Assembly: GCA_005239595.1 (NCBI GenBank)
Contig: SBBT01000158.1
Location: 1 to 12,103, forward strand
Reading direction: 5' to 3'
Source: Candidatus Troglogloeales bacterium
GTDB taxonomy: Bacteria > Nitrospirota > Nitrospiria > SBBL01 > SBBT01
Length of the DNA: 12,103 nt
Shown here: positions 1 to 6,944 of the stretch, in pieces
Position numbering within the stretch: position 1 is the first letter of the stretch
How the letters are laid out: the number at the start of each line of letters is the position of its first letter
The notes under the pieces: generated by a model
Databases searched by the model: none
Told to the model about the DNA's origin: nothing
What the model saw: only the letters and a program-made list of their open reading frames with translations
Position numbers and translations under genes: made by a program

Positions 1-1
1 G

Positions 2-502
2 CCTGCATTAAAAAAATATATTGAAGATCAATCGAGCAAACTTGGGAAATTCGGGTCAAAGGCCCCGGAAATAATGTTTACCTTAAAAGTTGAAAAGCAC
101 CGCCATATTGCTGAAGTGTTGGCAAAGGTGAACGGATTTGTCTTTCATGCCGTAGAAGAGACCGACGCTATGTATGCATCGGTCGATATGGTGATTCAAA
201 AGGTTGGGCGGCAGTTAAAAAGATACAAGGAAAAACTCCGCGATCATCGCCTCCGACAAGAGGAATCCGGACAAAACCAGAAACAGGCGGCAGGGGCAAA
301 TCCTATCGCTGTGGAACAAAAGATTAAAAAAATAAAAGAGATTCAGGTTGAGCCGATGACCGTAGAAGAAGCGGCATCCCAGATAGAATCGCTCGACAAG
401 GAGTTCTTTTTATTTGGAAACAAGGAAAACAACCGCCTAAATGTGCTATACAGAAGAAAAGATGGATCATTAGGATTGATCGACACCACTCAGTCTCGTT
501 AG
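2..502 (+). CDS. hpf: Ribosome hibernation promoting factor, long form (5' end missing)
   Basis: The reading frame is open from the first bases of the window, so the gene starts upstream and only its last 166 codons are present. The ATG at 74 is internal, because the preceding codons (PALKKYIEDQ...) already match the family. The first ~75 residues are the end of the S30AE fold, including the KKYIED helix and a TDAMYASVDMVIQKVGRQLKRYKEK stretch near residues 56-80. A charged linker follows, then a C-terminal domain from about residue 117 (PMTVEEAASQI, FFLFGN, VLYRRKDGSLGLI) that is found only in long HPF and mediates 100S ribosome dimerisation. Family knowledge: it silences ribosomes in stationary phase or under stress. 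In many bacteria rpoN lies directly upstream, which cannot be seen here. rapZ follows after 47 bp. Confidence 0.93.
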   Translation, partial: PALKKYIEDQSSKLGKFGSKAPEIMFTLKVEKHRHIAEVLAKVNGFVFHAVEETDAMYASVDMVIQKVGRQLKRYKEKLRDHRLRQEESGQNQKQAAGANPIAVEQKIKKIKEIQVEPMTVEEAASQIESLDKEFFLFGNKENNRLNVLYRRKDGSLGLIDTTQSR

Positions 503-549
503 CGGTCTTAACCTCCTTTAAGGATTTAATCTCTTCGGCGCCTAGAACC

Positions 550-1428
550 ATGACCGATGCGAAAAGCGTTCGTACTGTAATTGTAAGCGGCCTCTCGGGG
601 TCCGGAAAAAGTAACGTCGTTAAATTTTTTGAAGACCTGGGTTATTTTTGCGTCGACAATCTTCCCCCGCCGCTTCTTTCCAACCTGATGGACCTCTGTA
701 GTAAATCCGAAGGAGGTATTCGCCGTCTCGCCTTGGGAATCGATATTCGGGAACGTGACTTCCTGGACGATTTCTTGAATGAATTTAATCGGTTTCGGAA
801 AGAAGGCTATGAGATAGAACTCCTTTTCCTGGAGACCAGGGATGATATTGTCCAGAGACGCTTCTCTGAAACGCGAAGGCCGCACCCCCTCTCTAAATGG
901 GGATCCGTCATAGACGGCGTCCGGCTTGAGCGAGAAAAGTTGTTGCCACTTAAACGGTGCGCGGATAAAATCCTGGACACCTCCGATTACCATGTTCATC
1001 AACTCAAGGAAATCATCACACGCATCTATTTTGAAAACGGTCAAGGAACCGATCTAAACGTCTCACTCGTTTCATTCGGTTTTAAATATGGGATACCGCA
1101 AGATCTCGATCTCCTCTTTGACGTCCGTTTCTTGAGAAATCCCAATTTTGAACAGGAGTTAAAGCACTTAACAGGGGAAGACCCCCGCATCCAAAGTTAT
1201 ATCATGGACTCGGTAGAGACAAAATCTTTCTTAGAAAAGTTATCCGGTTTTTTGGATTTTCTCCTCCCCCGTTATGCCAAGGAGGGGAAACATTACCTGA
1301 TGATTGGAATCGGCTGCACCGGCGGGAAACATCGGTCTGTGACGATCGCAAATATCCTGGAGGGAGATATTAAGGCAAAAGGGTTCCGCGTTCGCTGCCG
1401 GCATCGGGACATTGAGCAGGCCAATTAA
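550..1428 (+). CDS. rapZ: RNase adapter protein RapZ (P-loop nucleotide-binding protein)
   Basis: This 292-residue protein has the usual family length. A Walker A motif GLSGSGKS lies at residues 14-21, a FSETRRPHPL motif at 105-114, the stretch FGFKYGIPQDLDLLFDVRFL around 176-195, and the family hallmark GCTGGKHRSV at 255-264, ending in RHRD. Family knowledge: in E. coli RapZ senses glucosamine-6-phosphate and delivers the sRNA GlmZ to RNase E. Outside enterobacteria the role is less clear and the protein (YvcJ in Bacillus) binds and hydrolyses nucleotides. The ATG at 550 is the only good start, with no strong Shine-Dalgarno (only weak TAGA). It lies directly after hpf, but hprK, ptsN and ptsH, often clustered here, are absent nearby. 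Confidence 0.96.
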   Translation: MTDAKSVRTVIVSGLSGSGKSNVVKFFEDLGYFCVDNLPPPLLSNLMDLCSKSEGGIRRLALGIDIRERDFLDDFLNEFNRFRKEGYEIELLFLETRDDIVQRRFSETRRPHPLSKWGSVIDGVRLEREKLLPLKRCADKILDTSDYHVHQLKEIITRIYFENGQGTDLNVSLVSFGFKYGIPQDLDLLFDVRFLRNPNFEQELKHLTGEDPRIQSYIMDSVETKSFLEKLSGFLDFLLPRYAKEGKHYLMIGIGCTGGKHRSVTIANILEGDIKAKGFRVRCRHRDIEQAN

Positions 1429-1445
1429 CAGACGGCCACTGGGCG

Positions 1446-1928
1446 ATGGGAATTATCATGAAAATATGGTTGTTTTTCGGCGTGATCGGGTTTTTCCCCT
1501 TCCTGGTATCCTGCGCCTCGCTTCCCGAAGAGCAAAGCGATGTCCCGTGGGCCGATCTTACCCTGCACGCCACAGGTGTCGGTGCGATTGAGGGACAATG
1601 GACCGCCTCGGAGAGATTCGCAGCCATCCAGCGTGCAAAGATGAACGCCTATTTAAAACTTCAATCCCAGGTCATGATGTTGCCAACGGCATCAAAAAAA
1701 ACCGTTCGGGAACTGGCCCGGGAAAATCCGCTCTTTGAAAAAAAACTCTCTCAATTTGTAAGAAGCGCCAAAATTGTCCGGACGCAAAACACGAACGAAG
1801 GGATTAAAATTACTACGGAGCTCTATCTGGGCGAGCACTTTATGACCACAATGGGTCTGGCAAAGAGAAAACCGCTGCCGACGTCGAGGGATGCCAGGTC
1901 GGACATCTCTCACAGAAGATCGTATTGA
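1446..1928 (+). CDS. Small lipoprotein of unknown function (weakly LPP20/FlgT-N-like)
   Basis: This is a 160-residue protein. A hydrophobic signal peptide ends in a lipobox LVSC with the acceptor Cys at residue 23, so it is probably a lipid-anchored envelope protein. Ala at +2 suggests outer-membrane sorting. The mature part has a GVGAIEG start, then an Ala/Arg-rich helix (SERFAAIQRAKMNAYLKLQ) and a short beta-rich tail (IKITTELYLGE). This pattern recalls LPP20/FlgT N-terminal domains, but the resemblance is loose and was judged by eye. A second in-frame ATG at 1458 gives a more typical signal peptide (MKIWLFFGV) and has GGGA six bases upstream, so it may be the true start. The gene follows rapZ by 17 bp and precedes pilM by 107 bp. 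Its location suggests, but does not prove, an envelope or pilus-related role. Confidence 0.75.
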   Translation: MGIIMKIWLFFGVIGFFPFLVSCASLPEEQSDVPWADLTLHATGVGAIEGQWTASERFAAIQRAKMNAYLKLQSQVMMLPTASKKTVRELARENPLFEKKLSQFVRSAKIVRTQNTNEGIKITTELYLGEHFMTTMGLAKRKPLPTSRDARSDISHRRSY

Positions 1929-2035
1929 TTTCGATACACGTCCGGATTAAATTAACGCCCGTGGAAGAAAAGGCTTGTTTCTAATATGAGTTCCATGCAT
2001 ATTGGGCGGCACGTGCAATAAGGGAAGGTGGTGCG

Positions 2036-3106
2036 ATGGCATTTTCGTTTCTGCCCAGGCAAGGGTTGATTGGTCTTGATATTGGGTCCGGCGCGATAAA
2101 GTTGGTACAACTTAAAAAGTCCGGAAAGGGATACAAACTTGAAAAATTTGGGATCAAGGAGCTTGACCCTGAATGGATTGTAGAGGGTTCCATCAGCAAT
2201 CCGGGAAAAGTCGTTTCTGAAATTAAGGCACTCCTGGAAGAACAAAAAGTTCATGTTAAGAACGTCGCCCTTTCCGTATCCGGCCATTCCGTTATCGTAA
2301 AAAGAATCCAGCTTCCTCTGATGACAGAGGACGAACTGGCGGAATCGATCCGGTGGGAATCGGAGCAGCACATCCCGTTTGACATCAAGGATGTGAATAT
2401 GGATTACCATGTCCTGGGAAAAATAGAGAATCAGGAAGGGCCTGCGCAGATGGACGTGGCATTGGTAGCGGTTAAGAAAGACAAACTGCAAGAATATACC
2501 GGGCTGGCAACGGATGCGGGGTTGACGCCAGTGGTGGTGGATGTGGACGCCTTCACATTGGGAAACATGTATGAAGCCAATTATGAGATAAAAGAAGGCG
2601 AAATCATCGCCCTGATCAACATGGGGGCATCCGTTATGAATATTAATATCTTAAAAGGGGGAAATTTTGCCTTTACCCGTGATATCTCAATCGGGGGGAA
2701 TCGTTATACTGAGACGATCCAGCGGGAATTGAATGTCGATCTTCATACGGCTGAGGGGGCAAAACGCACAGGGCAGATCGAGAATGTTGATCCGGAGGCG
2801 CTCTTGGCAATTATCCATAGCCTGAACGTGGAGGTTGCCAACGAGATTGTCCGCTCCTTCGATTATTATAAGACAACCGCTATGGATAAAAATATTGACC
2901 GTATTTTCATGGGTGGCGGCGCATCAAAACTTCCGGATCTCATTTCACAAATTTCCGAAAAATCCGGCCTCCCGGTCGAAGCGGTGAATCCCTTTAAGAA
3001 TGTGCAGGTTCAAGGAAAATCGTTCGACCCTGACTTTATTAAAGAGATCGCCCCCTTGGCCGCTGTAGGCGTGGGGCTTGCCATGCGCAGCGCAAAGGAG
3101 GATTAG
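2036..3106 (+). CDS. pilM: Type IV pilus assembly actin-like ATPase PilM
   Basis: This 356-residue cytoplasmic protein is of typical PilM length. The N-terminus carries the actin-fold phosphate-1 loop (GLIGLDIGSGAIKLVQL, about residues 10-26). A RWESEQHIPF segment near residue 105, IALINMGASVMNI for phosphate-2 around 190, and the adenosine-binding MGGGASKLPDL near residue 290 follow. Family knowledge: PilM binds ATP and the INLLP tail of PilN, linking the cytoplasmic motor to the PilN-PilO inner-membrane ring. The ATG at 2036 is preceded by AAGGTGG with a rather short 4-base gap. It is the first gene of pilMNOPQ and is followed by pilN after 3 bp. No convincing promoter is visible in the 107-bp gap before it. 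Confidence 0.97.
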   Translation: MAFSFLPRQGLIGLDIGSGAIKLVQLKKSGKGYKLEKFGIKELDPEWIVEGSISNPGKVVSEIKALLEEQKVHVKNVALSVSGHSVIVKRIQLPLMTEDELAESIRWESEQHIPFDIKDVNMDYHVLGKIENQEGPAQMDVALVAVKKDKLQEYTGLATDAGLTPVVVDVDAFTLGNMYEANYEIKEGEIIALINMGASVMNINILKGGNFAFTRDISIGGNRYTETIQRELNVDLHTAEGAKRTGQIENVDPEALLAIIHSLNVEVANEIVRSFDYYKTTAMDKNIDRIFMGGGASKLPDLISQISEKSGLPVEAVNPFKNVQVQGKSFDPDFIKEIAPLAAVGVGLAMRSAKED

Positions 3107-3109
3107 CCG

Positions 3110-3658
3110 ATGATGAGAATCAATCTCCTGCCGCATGAAAAACCGAAAAAAAACAAGATTTGGAAGGAGATTCAGTCTCAATTGGTTGCAACCTTTTCAG
3201 CCCTTTTTATCTTTGTTTTGGTCTTGGGATATGTCACAACGCTTCTTAATAAGAGGATCGAGACGCTTGCCCTCGACGAGGCACGGCTGGTCAAAGAGTT
3301 GGAGGGGTTGAAGGCCAAGCTCAAAGAGGTTGAAGACCACGAAAGAGACAAAAAAACGGTCGAAGAGAAGATCAAACTCATTACCAAGCTTAGAAAGAAC
3401 CAATCTGCGCCGGTGTACCTCCTCGACGAGATTACAAGAAGTCTCCCTGAGCGTGTCTGGCTTATTCATCTTAGCGAACAATCAGGCGTAATCGGATTAG
3501 AAGGAAAGGCCGCCTCTACGGGAGAGATTGTCGACTTCATTAACAACTTAAAAAAATCTCCCCTGTTTAATAATGTAAGGATTTTGGAATCAAGACAGAA
3601 TCTGGAGGGAAAGGGATCAACTTACTCGTTTAGGTTGGAAGGGGCCCTCCTTTCATGA
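3110..3658 (+). CDS. pilN: Type IV pilus inner-membrane protein PilN
   Basis: This 182-residue protein carries the diagnostic N-terminal INLLP motif (residues 4-8) that docks into PilM. One membrane helix lies at about residues 26-46, then a charged coiled coil (about 50-95) and a ferredoxin-like periplasmic domain with the YLLDEITRSLPERVWL stretch seen in the family. Family knowledge: PilN pairs with PilO through these periplasmic parts to form the alignment complex. Two adjacent ATGs are possible. The first, at 3110, is favoured because AAAGGAGG inside the pilM tail lies 8 bases upstream, against 11 for the second. The close spacing to pilM indicates one transcript. Confidence 0.95.
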   Translation: MMRINLLPHEKPKKNKIWKEIQSQLVATFSALFIFVLVLGYVTTLLNKRIETLALDEARLVKELEGLKAKLKEVEDHERDKKTVEEKIKLITKLRKNQSAPVYLLDEITRSLPERVWLIHLSEQSGVIGLEGKAASTGEIVDFINNLKKSPLFNNVRILESRQNLEGKGSTYSFRLEGALLS

Positions 3659-3681
3659 GGCCTTAACATGGAAACATCACA

Positions 3682-4299
3682 TTGACCACATACCTAGAAC
3701 GGATCAACAGCTTAACTAAAATACAAAAGATTGCCTTGTTTGCGTTCATGTTGGCAATCATCGCAGGCGCTTTCGTCAGGTGGGTCTATCTCCCGAAACA
3801 AAGAGAGGCCGTGCTGCTTGAAGAATCCCTTGCCCGTTTAAACAGCGAGGTCAACCTCCACCAGAAGAACGTCGCGCTATTAGATGACTTAAGAAAGGAA
3901 AATGCCGAGCTAAAACGCCTCCTCGCTGAACTCAAAGAGCAGCTCCCCTCTCAGGAAGAGGTGGATGTCCTCTTAAAGCAGGTGGATGAGCTTGGGAGGA
4001 ACGCAGGGCTTCATTTTAAGTTGTGGCGTCCTTCCGATAAAAAGCCGGTTCTTTCGGGATTGTATGTGGAGATCCCCGTCAACGTGGAGGTCATGGGGGG
4101 GTACCATGCGCTACGCCTTTTTTTCGATAAGATTGGGAGCCTCCCCAGAATTATTAATGTCTCCAGCATTACGATGGGAAGCCCTCAGATAGAAGGGAGG
4201 GGCACCTCTATCCAGGCCAGCTTCATAGCAACGGCCTTTGCCTCTTCAGAAGAGGCGCCTCTTATTTCCCATCCCTCTGAAGATGGGAAACCTCAATGA
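3682..4299 (+). CDS. pilO: Type IV pilus inner-membrane protein PilO
   Basis: This 205-residue protein has a membrane helix at about residues 17-37 (IALFAFMLAIIAGAF), a long coiled coil (about 45-95), and a PilO periplasmic domain with the usual LPSQEEVDVLLKQVDELGRNAGL and GGYHALRLFFDKIGSLPRIINV stretches. The only in-frame start upstream of the membrane helix is TTG at 3682, because a stop at 3664-3666 closes the frame above it. GGAA lies 8 bases before it. A five-codon reading frame (ATG at 3668) ends in a TGA that overlaps this TTG. The gene is 23 bp after pilN, and its stop overlaps the pilP start. PilO partners PilN and, in the family, contacts PilP. Confidence 0.93.
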   Translation: MTTYLERINSLTKIQKIALFAFMLAIIAGAFVRWVYLPKQREAVLLEESLARLNSEVNLHQKNVALLDDLRKENAELKRLLAELKEQLPSQEEVDVLLKQVDELGRNAGLHFKLWRPSDKKPVLSGLYVEIPVNVEVMGGYHALRLFFDKIGSLPRIINVSSITMGSPQIEGRGTSIQASFIATAFASSEEAPLISHPSEDGKPQ

Positions 4300-4814
4300 C
4301 CCAGAAAGGGCGTTATCTCGCCTTCATTCTGATTGGACTCTCTTTGTCAGGGGAACTCTCACTAGAATCGTTGGCCGGACCACGTGAAAAACCGCAAGGC
4401 TCGAAAACGGGCACTCTCTCTGTCCCGCCAGGGGCAGAAAGGGAAACCCCTCCGGTTGCCCCTCCGAAAATGGGACGGGATCCTTTTCACCCGGCTGTAG
4501 AAATCCCCGTAAAGGAGAAAACCAGGGAGAAGCTCGTCGAGAAGAAAACGCCTTTGCAAAAAAGGAAATTGTCCGAATTGAAGTTGATTGGCGTTGTTCG
4601 AGGCGAGTTTGGCTACAGGGCAATGATCCAAACTCCCGATGGAAAAGGATACGCTGTTTATAAAGGGACGCACCTTGGATTAAATAATGCCGTCGTCAGG
4701 AAGATTAACAGCAAAGGACTTTTTCTGGAAGAGGCCTATATAGACAAATCCGGAAAAACGAGGGTTAGAAACATTATGATGGTCTTATATTCCCGCAATG
4801 GGAGGGAGAGATGA
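4296..4814 (+). CDS. pilP: Type IV pilus assembly protein PilP
   Basis: This 172-residue protein overlaps pilO by ATGA and pilQ by ATGA at its other end. A hydrophobic segment at about residues 7-17 looks like a signal peptide or anchor. A long Pro/Lys-rich disordered linker follows (about 28-85, ending in GRDPFHPAVE). The C-terminal beta-domain (about 92-165) has LSELKLIGVVRG, YRAMIQTPDGKGYAVYKGTHLG and a NNAVVRKI segment, as in PilP. Family knowledge: PilP bridges the PilN-PilO complex to the secretin PilQ and is usually a lipoprotein. Here no Cys occurs in or near the signal region, or anywhere in the protein, so lipidation is not expected. Confidence 0.9.
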   Translation: MTQKGRYLAFILIGLSLSGELSLESLAGPREKPQGSKTGTLSVPPGAERETPPVAPPKMGRDPFHPAVEIPVKEKTREKLVEKKTPLQKRKLSELKLIGVVRGEFGYRAMIQTPDGKGYAVYKGTHLGLNNAVVRKINSKGLFLEEAYIDKSGKTRVRNIMMVLYSRNGRER

Positions 4815-6367
4815 TCCTGTACCGTTTTCTGGTCGCTTTTTTGTTGCTGATGTTTGCATGGATCGATGAAGGTGCCGCCAAGATGAAGGAAGGCGGCGGA
4901 ACAGCCACCCAACCTGCAACGCTCGTAAAGACCGTCCGGTTTGATCAAAAAGAAGGGTTAAAACTGATTGTGACGTCGAACGGAACATTGTCGCCTCACG
5001 TTTTTCTGCTGGATGAGGGGCGATTGGTGATTGATCTCCCAGGTGTCAAATCGAAAGTGAGAACAAAGACCATCCCGGTAAAAGATCATGCCGTAAAGCA
5101 AGTCCGGATCGGTCAACATCCCGATAAGCTGCGATTGGTGCTCGACCTTTCCGGTACGGTTGATTACACCCTGGAACAAAACAAGCATCGGCTGACGGTC
5201 TACTTAAAAAAAGTGGCAATCCCCCAACCTGACCGGCTGGATTCCCAGAGCGGTCCGCATCCAGAGCGGACGAAGGGGAAAATCTCAATGGATTTTCGAG
5301 ACGCGGATATCGTCACCGTTCTTCGTCTCATTGCAGAGGTAAGCCGCTTAAATATGAAAATAGGAGAAGATGTAAAGGGAACCGTGACGGTAAAACTGGA
5401 TAATGTTTCATGGGAAGAGGCGCTCGGAGTGATGCTCAAAACGAATCATCTCGAGTTGATTCGTGAAGGAAGCCTCCTTCGGATTATCCCCTCCACAAAA
5501 GCGGAGCCCGAAGGAAAAGGCGAGGCCGCGGAAGAGGGGCTCACCACGCGTGTCTATAAGATCCGCCATGGACGGTTACAGGAGCTGTCTGAAGAAGTAA
5601 AAAAGGCACTTTCAAGGAGGGGAAGTCTGACGGTTGATGATAAGACCAGCAGTCTGATCATAAAAGATATTGACGGGAAGTTCCCAGAGCTTGCGCAATT
5701 AGTCAATCTCCTCGACAAACCGTCTTCCCGCGTCGAGATTGAGGCAAGGGTGGTCAGGGCGGCTCCAGCTTTTCAGCAAGACCTCAACATTGCCTGGGAA
5801 TCGGCGTTTCCCATGATAAAAAAGGAGGGCATGGTCGGTTTCGTCAATGCCGATCCCAACAGTCCCTCTTCCAAAACGTCTCTACCCGACTATAGGGTGT
5901 CTCCCCCCTCCATTTCTGCTGGAGAGTTTATCTACGGAAGATTAGGAGAGGATCTCGCAAGCCTCGATCGCACTATTTCAGAGGGAGAAGCGCGGGGCGT
6001 CACACGCTTGGTAACGATATCCAAGGTCTCCATGTTGAGCGATCAAGAGGCTGTCATTGAGACAAAAGGCGAAAAGCAGGAATCGGCTTCCTCTCACCCT
6101 GAAGAAGGAGGTACGCCCCTTACACCCAAGGTTACCGTCTTTGTCACACCCCGCATCTCTGCAGGGAAAAACCTCGCAATAGACCTTGAGGTATTAAGCG
6201 AAGAGATTTCCGGAATACCAAGCGTTTTGCAAAAGATTGCCGCTCCGCTTGCGGTTAAAGGAGACGAGACGATCGTGATCGGCAGGTTTGATGAAATGTC
6301 TCATTTGGATCCAGGGGAAGCGGATTCAGCACTGTTTATATTTTTAACCCCCCGTCTGTTAAAATAA
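4811..6367 (+). CDS. pilQ: Type IV pilus secretin PilQ, short and divergent
   Basis: This 518-residue protein is shorter than many PilQ proteins (often ~700). It has a signal peptide at about 1-23, one AMIN domain at about 38-135 (peptidoglycan-binding in the family), an N0/STN domain at about 157-228 (ISMDFRDADIVTVLRLIAEV), an N1 secretin domain at about 245-304, and a secretin barrel region at about 305-518. Matches in the barrel include VEIEARVV (308-315), SMLSDQEAVIET (407-418), VTVFVTPRIS (441-450) and the closing FIFLTPRLL. The signature VPxLGxIPxLGxLF, expected between IVIGRF (488-493) and ALFIFLTPR (507-515), is missing and no other frame there encodes it. The position and AMIN-N0-N1 order still make PilQ the best call, but whether it forms a working pore is uncertain. 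It overlaps pilP by 4 bp. Confidence 0.9.
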   Translation: MILYRFLVAFLLLMFAWIDEGAAKMKEGGGTATQPATLVKTVRFDQKEGLKLIVTSNGTLSPHVFLLDEGRLVIDLPGVKSKVRTKTIPVKDHAVKQVRIGQHPDKLRLVLDLSGTVDYTLEQNKHRLTVYLKKVAIPQPDRLDSQSGPHPERTKGKISMDFRDADIVTVLRLIAEVSRLNMKIGEDVKGTVTVKLDNVSWEEALGVMLKTNHLELIREGSLLRIIPSTKAEPEGKGEAAEEGLTTRVYKIRHGRLQELSEEVKKALSRRGSLTVDDKTSSLIIKDIDGKFPELAQLVNLLDKPSSRVEIEARVVRAAPAFQQDLNIAWESAFPMIKKEGMVGFVNADPNSPSSKTSLPDYRVSPPSISAGEFIYGRLGEDLASLDRTISEGEARGVTRLVTISKVSMLSDQEAVIETKGEKQESASSHPEEGGTPLTPKVTVFVTPRISAGKNLAIDLEVLSEEISGIPSVLQKIAAPLAVKGDETIVIGRFDEMSHLDPGEADSALFIFLTPRLLK

Positions 6368-6383
6368 TTTGTCCTTACTTGAT

Positions 6384-6426
6384 AAGAAGGCGCTCGCCCC
6401 CTTCTTTTCATTCGCGCAAAAGGGGG
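6384..6426 (+). promoter_or_regulatory. Two mutually exclusive hairpins over the aroK ribosome binding site
   Basis: In the 67-bp gap before aroK, AAGAAGG (6384-6390) can pair with CCTTCTT (6400-6406), giving a perfect 7-bp stem with a 9-base loop. CCCCCTT (6397-6403) can instead pair with AAGGGGG (6420-6426), which contains the aroK Shine-Dalgarno. The second stem can be extended by C6395-G6428 and a G-T pair. The middle strand is shared, so only one stem can form at a time. The first stem would expose the site and the second would hide it. A regulatory role is inference; the first stem could also be a weak pilQ terminator, since TT follows it. Confidence 0.45.
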
Positions 6427-6434
6427 TGTCATCT

Positions 6435-6944
6435 ATGAAGAATATCGTGTTGCTCGGTTTCATGGGCACAGGGAAGAGTGTGGTGGGGAGGAGGCTTGCG
6501 GCAGACATTCATTATCGTTTTGTAGATACCGATTGTTTGATTGAATCAAGGGCGCATCAGCGGATTTTCCGGATTATTCAAGAAAAGGGGGAAGCCCAGT
6601 TCAGACAACTTGAATCGCTTGTTGTGCGGGAGGTGGCTTGCCGGCGTCGATGCGTGATTTCGACAGGTGGTGGCGTTGTTCTCGACCCTAAAAATATCGA
6701 GGCGCTGCAGGAAAACGGCATCTTGGTGACATTGCAGGCACGTCCGGAGGTGATCTTAAAACGGGTACAAAGACATAATGGGACACGGCCGCTTCTTGAC
6801 AGTCCGGATCCCCTTTCCAAGATCTACGAGCTTCTTAAGGAGAGGGAGCCGCACTATCGGCGCGCGTCATTGATCCTGGACACCTCCGACATGCCGGTCA
6901 AAGAGGTGATCCGGCAGATTAAAGAAAAGGCATGGGCGGTTTAG
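6435..6944 (+). CDS. aroK: Shikimate kinase
   Basis: This 169-residue enzyme phosphorylates shikimate to shikimate 3-phosphate in chorismate synthesis. It shows Walker A GFMGTGKS (8-15), the shikimate-binding DTD motif (31-33), FRQLE with Arg57, the STGGG loop (77-80) and RPLL (118-121), with an Arg near residue 137 in the LLKEREPHY motif. Length is normal for the family. The ATG at 6435 is chosen because AGGGGG lies 8 bases upstream and the protein begins directly with the P-loop strand. An upstream TTG at 6369 would add 22 residues that do not look like the family. The gene overlaps aroB by 13 bp, a common arrangement. pilMNOPQ-aroKB is a widely conserved order in Gram-negative bacteria. 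Confidence 0.96.
   Translation: MKNIVLLGFMGTGKSVVGRRLAADIHYRFVDTDCLIESRAHQRIFRIIQEKGEAQFRQLESLVVREVACRRRCVISTGGGVVLDPKNIEALQENGILVTLQARPEVILKRVQRHNGTRPLLDSPDPLSKIYELLKEREPHYRRASLILDTSDMPVKEVIRQIKEKAWAV

Noticed and set aside
513..523. TCCTTTAAGGA palindrome between hpf and rapZ as a terminator
   Set aside because: Single-base loop and no T-run; it cannot form a stable terminator hairpin.
526..1044. 172-residue minus-strand reading frame inside rapZ
   Set aside because: It lies antisense to a gene with clear motifs, and shows no known domain or ribosome binding site.
1975..2003. Possible sigma-70 promoter before pilM (TTGTTT, 17 bp, CATATT)
   Set aside because: Only 3/6 and 4/6 matches; too weak to list as a promoter.
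2009..2016. Palindrome GCACGTGC upstream of pilM, considered as an operator or sigma-54 site
   Set aside because: The -24/-12 spacing of a sigma-54 promoter does not fit, and an 8-bp palindrome alone is easily chance.
1952..2491. 179-residue minus-strand frame over pilM
   Set aside because: Antisense shadow of pilM; rich in Phe, Arg and Cys as expected from a reverse reading, with no recognisable domain.
6369..6434. N-terminal extension of aroK from TTG at 6369
   Set aside because: The added 22 residues do not match the shikimate kinase family, and the ATG at 6435 has a good ribosome binding site.
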